From contig CAJNOJ010000106.1 of assembly GCA_905250025.1 (NCBI GenBank), positions 62,001 to 126,000 on the forward strand: 64,000 nt of DNA, written 5' to 3'. Numbering within the stretch: the stretch's first letter is position 1; the number at the start of each line of letters is the position of its first letter. The notes beneath the pieces are model-generated. The model did no database searches, was not told where the DNA came from, and was given only the letters and a program-made list of their open reading frames with translations. Shown piece after piece: positions 1-10,597 of the stretch. This DNA comes from Adineta ricciae. Taxonomy: Eukaryota; Rotifera; Eurotatoria; Adinetida; Adinetidae. Both the position numbers and the translations under genes were made by a program.

Positions 1-1657
1 ATTTCTTTCACAACCCATTCAGCTGTATCTTTGATGGATAAAAGAAATGTTTTGTATGGAATCGATGGATTTAATGCATCACCAAACACTTTCATTGTAC
101 CACCTTGACGAACAACAAAAACACAGACTACGAACGAATGATTCAATCAAGGACTACCTCCTTCTTTGGTGCTAATTTTGATAAATTTTTGCTTTAAACG
201 ATCTTGTTGAATTTTTTTCACCATTTCAGGATTCGATAATGAACGAGTAAATTTGTTCGTTTCAGGAACAGATTTGTATAGTGATTCAACAATCGCAGTT
301 GGTGTTACAGTCGATGGTTGATTATCGTTTTCATCGACACCATTTTTCTAGACAGACAATGAATAATTTTTATACAACGAAGAAAAAAGTTCGACAAGAA
401 TTATGTTTCTCGTTCTCGTTTTCGAATACCTATCGCAATGTATAAAGATACGTTGAAGGTGTCTGTACAATAAATAAATAAAAAGAGAAAAAGAAAAAAA
501 TATATCGATATGATTGGACACATATTTGATTTCTTGTACAAGGTGAAGTGTTACACTTTTTCGTTTGACTTAATAAGTTTTGAGTGATTCGTCTCATTCG
601 ACGATTGAATATGAAGACTTTCAACTATTTAGTCAAGCATTAGAAAGGACAATTTTGAACCTCGATCGTTAATGGACTACTGCACTCGCATATAGTTATA
701 TTGATCATTAACCCTCAATATCTATGTAAATCTTTCCCTAAAAAGTTTCGCAAATTATGGTTTCGTTTGGTCAGATGAGGTCATTTCGCTGACTCGTAAG
801 TATTTCTACACACAACGGTTAATCAGATAGTACGATGAATTTTAAGGATAATATTAGAACTGAATCATCCACAACACCAAGGAAAAGAACGAAGTAAGCG
901 ACAAGCGTACATTAAAAGCAGAGCATTATGATTACCGATGAACTCTCGTCGAAGGAAATCCTATTATGAAAAGAGAGAGAGAGACATGCAATATACCATG
1001 CGTTTGAAATATTCTTATCATTTCAATTAAAATTACAAGGAGAATATAGTTTGAAACATACTTTATCTTGCTTTTTCTTTTTCTTTGATTCGCGTTTGGA
1101 TGATCGTCGTTCTTTGAAACTTCCGCCGATTGGTTTTGATAACTAAGAGACGAAATCGATTATGAAAATAGAAAACCTTTTCGCCGAATACGAACTTTAG
1201 GTAATTTGGCATTTTGTAGAACGAATCGACCTTCTCTTTGATCTTTACCCCAATAAAGTTGAACCCACAATGGTCGTTCATCCATTTCTAACTTTCGTCC
1301 ATCTAGTAACAAAGAAATACATCACCATTCATCTTTTTCCGATCATCGAAACATACCTCCATTCGGATGAACTTCATAAATACAATAATCCCTTTCGTTT
1401 GGTAATGTTTTCATATCCGGTCTTAGTTTTTCCATAAGAACACGGATAACATCTAATGTTGTCGCTGTACTTGCTACGCGTATACATTTGGTTGTCACTT
1501 TATCTTCGGCATCTTGGAAGTAAAATCTCATAACCCCATAGAAATCGAGAACTTCATTAGGTTCGCTGATTTTAAATAAATCCAAACGAGTTGAATTCCA
1601 CTCGTTAATAAGATTGAGTATTTCCAAACGGTCTTTCGGCAATCCGTTCATGGTCAT
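1..1657 (-). CDS. AFDN: Afadin/AF-6 (canoe) homologue, 5' part, open at left edge
   Basis: Scaffold protein linking nectin-type adhesion and Ras/Rap signals to actin at cell junctions (family knowledge). The reading frame starts at 1657 and gives a first Ras-association domain with the afadin-like stretch FYGVMRFYFQD and TKCIRVASTATT, then DERPLWVQLYWGKDQREGRF. Exons read 1657-1357, 1302-1177, 1111-1062, 347-158 and 103-1, and the phases join. The fourth exon carries SVPETNKFTRSLSNPEMV and the last begins the second RA domain (DALNPSIPYKTFLLS). FHA, dilute and PDZ parts would lie left of the window. Intron 348-1061 is 714 bp, ten times the local norm, and nothing was recognised inside it. A ctag acceptor lies 7 bases before the start ATG, so a leader exon or trans-spliced leader is likely. 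Identity is very secure; the start is fairly secure. Confidence 0.93.
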
Positions 1658-1663
1658 GTCATA

Positions 1664-2432
1664 TCTAGAAAAAGAATATTTGTCTAATGCAAGAGAAAAG
1701 AAAGGAACTAATATCATCTCCGGCCTTCGCCATACAACCGACAATCGATAATAATAAAGAATGAAAGATCTTTATCGACGGTTGCTTTTTTCTAGGGATG
1801 TTATAAACATGTCGATTGGAAAGTTCAACTGACGAGCAATTCTTCCTGTTATGTTCATTCATTTTTTTCTCTCTTTACCGTCCACATGAACGAACGAAAC
1901 AATGACCCAGAAAGTGAAAATAAACACAAATCAAAATTCGCTCATAGATGTCGCCAAACACGTTGTACATGATTGGTTGAATGACCTATGAAATCATTCG
2001 CCGGGCTACTACGTATAAATATTCTAAGGAAAACTAGTCAATGTATTAGAAATCTTAAGCGGACGGCATTGACGAAGTGTCAAAGGCCATCGATCTGCCA
2101 TTCCAACACAGTTCAATAACAGCAGTGGTATCATCTTGTCATTCCATTCTATTTTCTTCTCAGAGCTTATACTCAATGAACCTCAAATTAATCCTGTATG
2201 CTTAGCTAGTGATAAGAAGAATTCATTGAAACAAATTTCTTTATAGAAATTCAAAATGCTTGAGGAGTTTTTCAAGAATCTACTCAACATTTCGTAAGTG
2301 TGCTGTTCTAAATGTTGTGTATTGCACAATAATGGTGCAATTACTATCTGTGATTTTTTCTGGGTATTTAAATGAGTATAAATAGTTGACTCGTGCTTAT
2401 CTTTAGGACAGATTGATTTACATGTCGCGCGA
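1664..2432. other. Divergent intergenic region, afadin / dNK
   Basis: About 770 bp between two divergent genes. A TATA-like tataaatag at 2377-2385 lies about 50 bp before the kinase start, and a second tataaatatt lies at about 2015. A possible upstream exon with an ATG at 2257 ends at a gtaagt donor, but joining it does not keep a frame into the kinase, so it is treated as leader sequence. No other gene was seen. Confidence 0.45.
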
Positions 2433-3393
2433 ATGATGTCGTCATCAAAGAAAAATTACACTGTTAGTTGCTTGTTTTTTTTATTGCATAGTTCCATGAA
2501 ATTTTTCTGTTATTGTATAGATTTCTGTCGAAGGAAATATTGGGTCAGGGTAAGTTGATGACATTTAGATGTCAATCAGTGATATTAATAAAGATGAATG
2601 TTTAGAAAAAGCACTGTGTTATCCTGTCTTTCGAAAACATCGTTATTTGACGTAAGAAGATTACCTTTTGATCATTGAACTTACCATTCGGTGCAATAGA
2701 TCGTTGCAGAACCGATTGAAACATGGACTAATTTAAAAGGTCACAATCTTCTTGTAAGTAATGTCACCATCGAATGAAATAACTTTATCAATTGCTTATT
2801 CGAGGCAATGCTCTACAACGATCCACATCGTTGGGGGTTTACATTCCAAGCAAATGCTCAAATGTCTCTAGCAAAATTGCACGAACAACCAGCGAAGGCA
2901 CCCGTTAAAGTTATGGAAAGATCGATCTATAGTGCACGATATTGTTTCGTAGAGAATCTTTACAAAAAGTATGATTATGATTGGTGCTTTGCCTTTCATT
3001 GCTGTTGGTTTTAGTAAAATTTTACAACCTGTTGAGTACGAGATTTTGAAAGACTGGTTTGAAGTATTAATATCGAATGACTCTTGTCATCTTGATCTCA
3101 TTGGTACGAAATGTTTGGTTAGTCAATGCTTTATCATCTATTCATCTTTCGTTTTAGTATATTTACGTACATCTCCAGAAACATGTCTTGAACGTATTAA
3201 AACTCGTAATCGACCTGAGGAACAATCCATTACTCTTGATTATTTATATCAATTACACGAATGTCATGAACAATGGCTTTCGTCTCGAACTCGGACAGTG
3301 AAAACACCTGTTCTCGTTATTGATGCTGATCAAACAAGAGAACGCGTATACAGTGAAACAAACACACACTTGATAAATCTCGCTTCATGTTAA
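2433..3393 (+). CDS. Deoxynucleoside kinase (dNK/TK2 family)
   Basis: Phosphorylates deoxynucleosides at the 5' position in the salvage of DNA precursors (family knowledge). Seven exons (2433-2462, 2521-2549, 2606-2651, 2700-2753, 2805-2968, 3015-3103, 3158-3393) sum to 216 codons including the stop, close to insect dNK without its tail. The P-loop GNIGSGKST is split over exons 2 and 3. AEPIETW, MERSIYSARYCFVEN (substrate site and ERS motif) and the lid region YLRTSPETCLERIKTRNRPEE follow the Drosophila dNK and human TK2 order. All introns are 48-58 bp with GT..AG ends. The start is the ATG at 2433 or the one at 2436. No long mitochondrial presequence is seen, so a cytosolic or nuclear enzyme is more likely than a true TK2. 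The gene is convergent with the MEIOB homologue, with stops 68 bp apart. Confidence 0.93.
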
Positions 3394-3461
3394 ATGTTTA
3401 TTCTATATATATACATATGTTGTTATTACCGTTTTGTATGACAATAACACAAGTCAGATGG

Positions 3462-5659
3462 TTATTCATCATCCATTGTTGTTAAATATTCCCGAGGAAA
3501 TAAACAAGCAATACGAAGAAGTGGTCTTGCATAGTTTGTACTATTTTTGATCTAAAACGAAAAATAAATAAGACAAATGTTGCCAGAGATCAGTTACCTG
3601 AATACCGAAACGTAGTTTTTCAAGTAAGTAGGTCCATTTAAGTTTAGTCTTTTGTTCATCGTTCATTAGAATGAATTCATCGACCTAAAATAGTATCATT
3701 TGATGAAGTATCGCAAGAATATCGTTTCTTACTGAACATTTGAGTATTTTTCTTGCAACATCATCACCTAATTTGACGTTGGTAATTGTTCCTGTTTGAT
3801 CTGTCAAGTGAACATTTATATTAAAACTTTCTTTTGTTGAAAGATTTTCATCATTCATTTGTTCCAATAATTTCATTCGACATTCGGCTTCAGAACATTC
3901 GTTCACGCCGTTCGTCTCTCGAATTGATCGATTACAAAAAATACTACAAAGAATGTCATTCTTAAAACAATTGAATTCAAACATCAACTTACCATTTCTT
4001 TGTAATTATTTGATTTAGCGGTCCATCAAGATCGAAATGACTGAGAAAACACTGAACGATGAACGTATCATTATTCTCCCCATCAGATAAATATTGTTTT
4101 AATTCCTGAATCGTCACAACTGTTGCTTGCAGTGCTAATGAGATACACAAATGAAGATAATCAACCTCATTAACTTGTCTTACAATTAAAAGCACCATCT
4201 AGGGCAACATTAAGTAAATCATCAACTGGAATTGATCGCATTGATTCAAACAATTGAGCAGATTCATTTGTATCTTTACAGAAGATAAACTTCCCATGAT
4301 CATCCGTATATCCAATAAACATATTCTCCGGTAGTTTATTTTGACAATCGATTGACATTTCTACACATGTTTATACTCAATTTGTGATATATATCATAAC
4401 GATTTCTCTCGGTGGGAAGCATGTCTGTAAGAAATTAATCAATGCCGTCAAAATAGACTCGCTGAGAATATCAAACTTCAATATAAAATACCTGGATTGA
4501 CAGTAAACAAGCTTTGTCGTGTTGCGGTTAAACCATAAACTTTTCGATATTCATCATAACGAACACGTACTCCAACGCAAAATATAATATGTTCTTCCGG
4601 AATCCATCGTTGAGCAAACTAAAACTCAGATTTTAAATCATCGGACAAGAAATACTAGTTTTACTTTGATCTGTTCACTATCCCAGAATGTTAACCAAAC
4701 TCCACTTGTTTCGCCATCGAAAAGCAAAACTTCTAACAATTGTTTTTCTTCATTATCATAATCTGTGTCACGCTGCCGTCGTGTTCGAATCGTTTTCAAT
4801 ACACCAACCTACTCATTCCATCCCGACAAAGGAATCCAAATACTCATTTCACTTACTTGTTGTACACCAGCTAAAACATTGATCCCCTCAGTTTTTTTCA
4901 TTAATTGTTCACCATGAGTAACGATCTGTGCTAATGTGTAATAATCATTTCCTGCACGGCATGGGACATAAGCAAGAAATTCGTATTGTTTCGCTTTTGG
5001 ACCTTCGATTTTTTCAACATACGATTTTTCATTTAAAGAAAGTTCGAAAGAACTAAATAAATTATGATAAACACGAAGTAAACCCATGGGAAGAAATGAC
5101 ATACAATGGTGTCCATGGTGTGTAACTATGAGCTCGATCTTCTGACTTCGGTTTAACATTTGGATAATGAATTGCCACTAAACAAAAGCAGATCTATCGA
5201 TTGTTTCCTCTCATAACCGCATGCAAATCTTCTTACCAACATCACCAGTCGAAAATTTACTACTAACAATAATCAAATCCTTTGGTGCAAGCCAATAGGC
5301 AACATTGATGAAATCTTTCGGTGAATCTCGGAATGTAAAATTCAATACACTTCTTTGATGCCGATCACCTAAAGTCAATGACAATAAGTAACACTATTGA
5401 AGTCGAACACAATCATACTTCCATCAAATGTTCGCATTTCGACTTTACCAATCACCATTCCGAACAGAACCTATTCATAATCATTTAAAATTTCTATTCA
5501 ATCGAAAAGGATAAACTCTTACACCATCGATGAAACCTGGATTATCCGATGACATTCGATTCAGTTTAACAACTCGTTGATTCGCACCCATTGATTGTTC
5601 AAAATCCTAATTTATTAATCGGGCATAATCCTTTCAATAGATTTCGATCAACTTACCAT
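3462..5659 (-). CDS. MEIOB: MEIOB-like meiosis-specific OB-domain protein
   Basis: MEIOB is an RPA1-related ssDNA-binding protein that acts with SPATA22 in meiotic recombination (family knowledge). The first exon holds only the ATG (5659-5657), followed by a gtaagt donor. Readable blocks in human order are NPGFIDG-VLFGMVIGKVEM, FTFRDSPKDFINVAYW (human FTIRDSPAHFVNAASW), FSTGDV, NDYYTLAQIVTHG (human HDYYSLGDIVANG), GINVLAGVQQVSE, INVHLTDQTGTI (human VLIDLTDHTGTL) and NDEQKTKLKWTYLLEKL (human TDEQKTALKWQFLLERS), to a stop at 3462. All exons carry open, spliceable frames with short introns; no stop was seen in the parts read. One 52 bp intron at about 5090 is needed to keep the frame after TPWTP. 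Splice sites in the middle (about 4200-4900) were not all resolved. Confidence 0.88.
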
Positions 5660-6081
5660 AATAATTAACCGTTACAAAGTGTTCATTGACTAGTCCGATT
5701 GAATGATATTATTTTCTTGTTCTCGAGGTAATGCAATTTGATTGGCCCATTTGATTTGAAATCAATTCAGTTCGATCCGTTATGATCATATTCAATAAAA
5801 ATCAGTCTCTTAAAGCTCGTTATGTTTATTAATAATCTTTCGTGAAAAAATAATGACAAAAAAGGAAAATAAATCACTACAGTCTACATCTATTTATACA
5901 GAATACAGTTGTTCAAATAAAAAAAGAGAAAAAAAGAACTTCACTGAAATACAAACTTTTCTCGTTGTCATCTCAAAATTGTTCTCTATAAAGACTTCAC
6001 TGATTTCTTTGCTTTTTCAAAAACATTACTAAAGTATACGAAGAAAATTGCGACATGTTGAGAAGAGAAATGAATGAAATT
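5660..6081. other. Intergenic, AT-rich
   Basis: About 420 bp between the MEIOB homologue start and the stop of the next minus-strand gene. It is AT-rich with long A runs on the plus strand near 5920-5940, fitting the 3' UTR of the upstream gene and the promoter of MEIOB. No other coding or RNA feature was seen. Confidence 0.4.
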
Positions 6082-7830
6082 TTAAGCCACTCCTATCAAA
6101 TCTTGTCTTAGTCGGTTTTGACGACGTTCCATAACTTGTTTACCGAAACGTTTCGCGGCAAGAACAGCACGGACAGTTAATCTCATCGGTTGTTTTTGTT
6201 CCGGTTGATCATTGAACGGTTTTCGAGGTGTATCATTGTTCACACGTAATGCATTATTTGGATTTGGATTCAATAATGGTGTTGTTTGTGTTAAAGTAAC
6301 ATGTGGATGTGGTGTAAAATATGATTGTTCAATAATACGTCGTTGTTGAGAAACAAGTGATCGCATACCTAATGCAATCTGTCGATTAACCAGTGAGCCT
6401 TGAACGAATTCTCGACAAAATGTCTTCACATGATTGAGATTGAAATGATTTTCATGATGACATTCGTCATTATAGAGTTTTGTTGCATACTAAAAGTATA
6501 AGAATATGATGTGGTGTGAGTAAAGAATTGTTTATTTTACGAAATAATGGTTGGCTCGATCGGTTGGTTCACCAGGCATGTCAGCAACAATCATAGCGAT
6601 GTAGCCCGCAAGACCAAGGACTAATTCTACTGGATAAGTACATGTCCATAAGATATAGTTCAAATGTGGAATCTCAGGACGGATTTGACGCATAAATTTA
6701 AGTGAAAGAACGAGTACCGATGTGGCAAGAAGTGACGCATTGAAACAACTCGACCATGATTGAATACATGCCACATGAATAAATAAATTACTCAATGCTC
6801 GAATCTACGTGAAAGTTGAAGAATAAAACATTGAATGAAGATGAAGATTTACCTTTGGTTCATTTAATTTACATGTTTCAGTTGAATTCAATTCCAAGAA
6901 AAGTTCAACAAATTCTTGCGGTAATGCTAATTGAAAATCGAAATTCAGTTCGGCAAATAAATGTCGAACGATATGACCAATATCACGTGGATCAAATGCA
7001 TTTGCTGAATAACGAGAATATTCTTCCAACTAAAACGAAAACGTTCGAATAAAAATGTTTTATTCATTGACATTTCCTCACTTTGACTTGAATACGATTA
7101 TGAAATTTAGCCACAAGAATAAAATAACCCATGGCACGCAATTGATAATCTCGATCGTAATGGCCGCGCAATGTATCACGAGCATCGAGCAACCGAACAC
7201 AATGTTGAGCTACTTCTTCTTTCATATGATTCTTACGCTAAAAAGTCTTTTCGAAATGAATTCCAAGATCGACGACAATGACAAAACAACACACCTGGAT
7301 TCCAATTAACCAATTGACAATTGATTGTCGCCATATGAGACTAACTGCTGAACGCTGTAGAACAGTTCGGAGCCAAAGGACACTGAAATTTAACGTATGT
7401 GATTGTCGTGCTTCCAGTAGCTATTAAAATAAAAACAGAATGTGTTCATAAAATGTGTGTTATTAGGAAGACACACCTACGAGAAGAGTATTGGTATGTT
7501 CAAATAAATACTGATGGAGACCAACTCGTTGAATACGTGATGCATGAGTTTGATAGTCAGTTGAAGATGCAGAAATCGGTTCCAAAGTATCCGTATGAAC
7601 TAGAAAGACAAATCAATTAAGAAAAAGAAGTTTTCAGTAGAAATGAAATCGTACAATTGTAACAAAAAATCGTTGATTGAAGAGGTCGTTGAACTGTCGA
7701 CAAGCTATTGTTACTGTATGGACTCTAATGAAGTAAAAGAATACGTTAGGATGGAATAAATCAAGTTGGAAAAGAAAAGCTTTACATCGCCAGTTGAACA
7801 GGGCACTAATTGATTCCGATCGTCTCCCAT
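6082..7830 (-). CDS. Unrecognised multi-exon protein with one or two hydrophobic segments
   Basis: I do not recognise the family. An ATG at 7830 opens MGDDRNQLVPCSTG; splicing over short GT..AG introns then gives SPYSNNSLSTVQRPLQST, ASRIQRVGLHQYLFEHTN, LNFSVLWLRTVLQRSAVSL, EEVAQHCVRLLDARDTLRG, FDPRDIGHIVRHLFAELNFD and, from 6796 down, a hydrophobic part (FNASLLATSVLVLSLKFM; PVELVLGLAGYIAMIV). The last exon is hydrophilic and basic and ends at 6082. The helical composition and absence of a signal peptide would suit a helical-repeat or cyclin-fold protein as well as a membrane protein, but no diagnostic motif supports either. About nine introns with strong donors (gtaag, gtaaa) make it a real gene. 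The join between the first three exons is a best fit. Confidence 0.7.
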
Positions 7831-8870
7831 GCGTTGCGAATGACGTGTGACTAGTTGTGTTTGTCTATCTCAAAAAGAAATTAAATGACAACGGATGAAG
7901 AAGTAGGAAAACGAATTCAACATATTCTCTTTTTCTTTTCTTGCCTTTCGTGTTCGACTACAGAATAGAGATAAGCACATTTCCATATCGTAGTCGTTGA
8001 TTTATACCTAGATTGTCCGAGAGAAAACAAATGTGTATATATATAGTCATCATCGAACTGTTTACTAGCTGTTTCTTTGTCATCCGTAGCCATCGATAAC
8101 GATACTGAGCATGTGACTGAAGTCTTCTGTTTTTCACCAAGACGACTTTTGGAAAATTAATTTCAAATCGAATTAATTGAACTTTTTAACAATTACGAAG
8201 CACAAGTGATGAAATATTCCACTTGTAGTAGATCTTTTTCCATCAGCTGATTTTCAATCCAAATACAGTTCTCGTTGACTAAGTTGCTGAATGCCGAGAG
8301 CATTTTTTCGTCCTGTTGAATATGGGGGAAAGATGACGGTTCACTTTCTTTCCAGTACATTTAGTTGGTGCAAAACTTGGCGGAATGTATATAAGAATGC
8401 ATTTCATGTCTCTCTTTTATTTTCGCTTTGAGGACAACGGTAACGGACGGTACATAGAAAACTCATTTTTTATTATATTTATACAGGGTATAAGTAAAGT
8501 AGGCAATTATTTCCTCTACGGCTGTCTACGGACTTCCGCCGTATCGAAATAGATTTCTGTTGGATTTCGAATTGAACTCTTTAACGAATAATGTAGTTTT
8601 CAAAGCAGATACCGAGCAGAAATTATTTTCCTCACGCCTTCACTTTCAAAAAGAGTCGTCCGATTAATCAGCAGATCACTATTAGTTCGATACTTGCATG
8701 AATGTGCGACACCGATGTGATAGATGTCGTTTGCTTCTCGAGACGTGCTTCGCGAAGAACCACCAATAATATATTTTAACGTTGAGAGAAACAAATGAAT
8801 ACTTGACCAACCGTCAATACTTGTCAGCAATCAAATCATCTGGCAAACGGAATAAATAAAAATAAATACA
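7831..8870. other. Divergent intergenic region before TMEM39
   Basis: About 1,040 bp between divergent genes. It holds short open frames without splice or homology support. A tatttatac stretch lies near 8480, but no convincing TATA box at a useful distance from either start was seen. It probably carries both promoters. Confidence 0.35.
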
Positions 8871-10103
8871 ATGCATCAACGAAGCAGCCATTCGAATATG
8901 TCAACAACATATGTCTCTTCACGTTCGAGTAGTTCCCAACCGACTGACTCAACAAATGCTCGTCTAGTTGCTTTTTGTTCAACATCATCAAGATCTTCGT
9001 CGATTTCGACATCATCAACAAACGACATCGAACATCTATATGTCCCACGTCCATCAATTGAATCCGATTTTCTCTTTGAATCATGTCTTATCGTATTTAA
9101 AATGATTTCTCTCTTCTTACAGTATTTGTTAATCTACAAATCAGAGAAATGGATCGGTCCTTATCATTCACCATCAGATTCGTTTATGGATTGGTATCGA
9201 ATAGATTATTGTATTGTGACCATTTTAGTCGTATTTTGCATATCATTCCAAGAAAGATTCTTTCCTCTTCGCATTCTAATCAACATTATTGCATTTATCT
9301 ATTCATATTGGTTTTACTCGTGGAAATATGTTTTGGCTTTTACTTATCCACTTGTTTGTTCATTGCTTGTTTATCAAGATCAGAATTCCAAATCGAATAA
9401 ATCCCAACAAATGTCCATTTCCTCGAATTCACTACCTGCACATTGGTGCTCAACAAATGCGTACGATCTTCGCTATGAAACCGATTGTCTCCGAATGGAT
9501 TTCAATCAACGTATTCGACATATCCTCTTTTCTTCATTTCTATCGTTTTACTACATTTGCATCGTTCCATTAGCATTTTGTGATACACAGCATATTCGCC
9601 TTGATATTCTTCTTCTTCTTCAATATGGCTTCAGTTTATTTCTTAGTTTAATTATGATTTATATCAGTCATTATTTACCTTTGGAATTGTTAACTGTGCT
9701 TCATCGGAACGGGAAACATCTTGGCTTATGGCAATGTTTACCAACCCATAATCATCCATCAATGATTCCACTATGGGATGAAAAGAATCCTACAGCGTAT
9801 GAAGCGAACTCAATTGTAAAACATAAACGACAGATATATCGTTCATCAAACTCTTCTTCAACTGTTGCTGAACCGGGTAATATGTATCATGCTCGTTTTG
9901 CAATTTTATTCGGTCGACCAATGATTTTCCCGTTAATTCTATGTTCATTACAAATCATACTTTCGATTATCCAGTTCACCTTTATTTTCCTTGATCCACG
10001 CTGGTTTGTCGTCGTTTCACAAATGATTTTGTTTATTATGAATACATATACTATTCGACATACGATACGCGATACGTATTTACTCTATTTAGTTTATTAT
10101 TGA
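8871..10103 (+). CDS. TMEM39: TMEM39 family multi-pass ER membrane protein
   Basis: TMEM39A/B are eight-pass ER proteins tied to autophagy control, secretion and innate responses in animals (family knowledge). This is one uninterrupted 410-codon exon, unusual next to the intron-rich neighbours. After a Ser-rich N-terminus come several membrane spans (FLFESCLIVFKMISLFLQYL, VTILVVFCISF, then others). The family block is clear: DCLRMDFNQRIRHILFSSF against human ECLKADFNHRIKEVLFNSL, then FYYICIVPLAF, KHLGLWQCLP, NMYHARFAILFGRP (human VSHARFYFLFHRP) and a C-terminal NTYTIRHTIRD. The length is a little under human TMEM39A (488). The intronless state could reflect retroposition or intron loss. Identity is secure; the A or B orthology is not decided. 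Confidence 0.9.
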   Translation: MHQRSSHSNMSTTYVSSRSSSSQPTDSTNARLVAFCSTSSRSSSISTSSTNDIEHLYVPRPSIESDFLFESCLIVFKMISLFLQYLLIYKSEKWIGPYHSPSDSFMDWYRIDYCIVTILVVFCISFQERFFPLRILINIIAFIYSYWFYSWKYVLAFTYPLVCSLLVYQDQNSKSNKSQQMSISSNSLPAHWCSTNAYDLRYETDCLRMDFNQRIRHILFSSFLSFYYICIVPLAFCDTQHIRLDILLLLQYGFSLFLSLIMIYISHYLPLELLTVLHRNGKHLGLWQCLPTHNHPSMIPLWDEKNPTAYEANSIVKHKRQIYRSSNSSSTVAEPGNMYHARFAILFGRPMIFPLILCSLQIILSIIQFTFIFLDPRWFVVVSQMILFIMNTYTIRHTIRDTYLLYLVYY

Positions 10104-10597
10104 GAATGACAAGCGAAGTTTCACGTTGTATTATACCAATGTTAGGAAGGAACAAACTGGTTTTTATTTCAGATATGGATATGTTTACTTTTTATGTGTA
10201 TTCGACAATGCGTCGTCACTCGTCTTTATTCAAACTTTCATCGATTAGGTTAATTGCACTATAATTCCAAATGAGTAAGAAAAGATTGCTTTCTGCTATT
10301 TGATTGGATAACGCAGACAACTAACCAAACGATAGCAATGTTTTTCTTTCTATTGTTCCGTGGTATTTTGAATGAATGAATTACAATTCAATTCGAATCG
10401 ATCGATGCGTTTGATTAATTAATCAGTATCGGACACTGTGCTAATGTAACAGTAGTATTTTTTTGTGAAATAACTTTTTTTAATGTGAATTCAGATATAG
10501 AAAAGAAAATAATAGCAATTCGATTCGAAATGAATCTCAAGTCTTGTTTTGTTTGTTGTATTGATGAATGAATTTGCTTTTGTTTGTAGATAGAATC
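10104..10597. other. Intergenic, promoter side of DCTN2
   Basis: About 490 bp between the TMEM39 stop and the DCTN2 start. The last part ends in tttgcttttgtttgtag, a good splice acceptor 8 bases before the ATG, so a leader exon or a trans-spliced leader is likely. A diverged copy of this acceptor region precedes the DCTN2 pseudogene near 19940-20006. Confidence 0.45.

Noticed and set aside
1665-1862. Upstream minus-strand frame as first exon of afadin
   Set aside because: It is not in phase with the RA domain exon through any clear donor, and the family N-terminus aligns with the ATG at 1657.
6082-7830. Similarity of VLWLRTVLQRS to the CDK5 activator p35
   Set aside because: The match is about ten residues and nothing around it fits the p35 fold.
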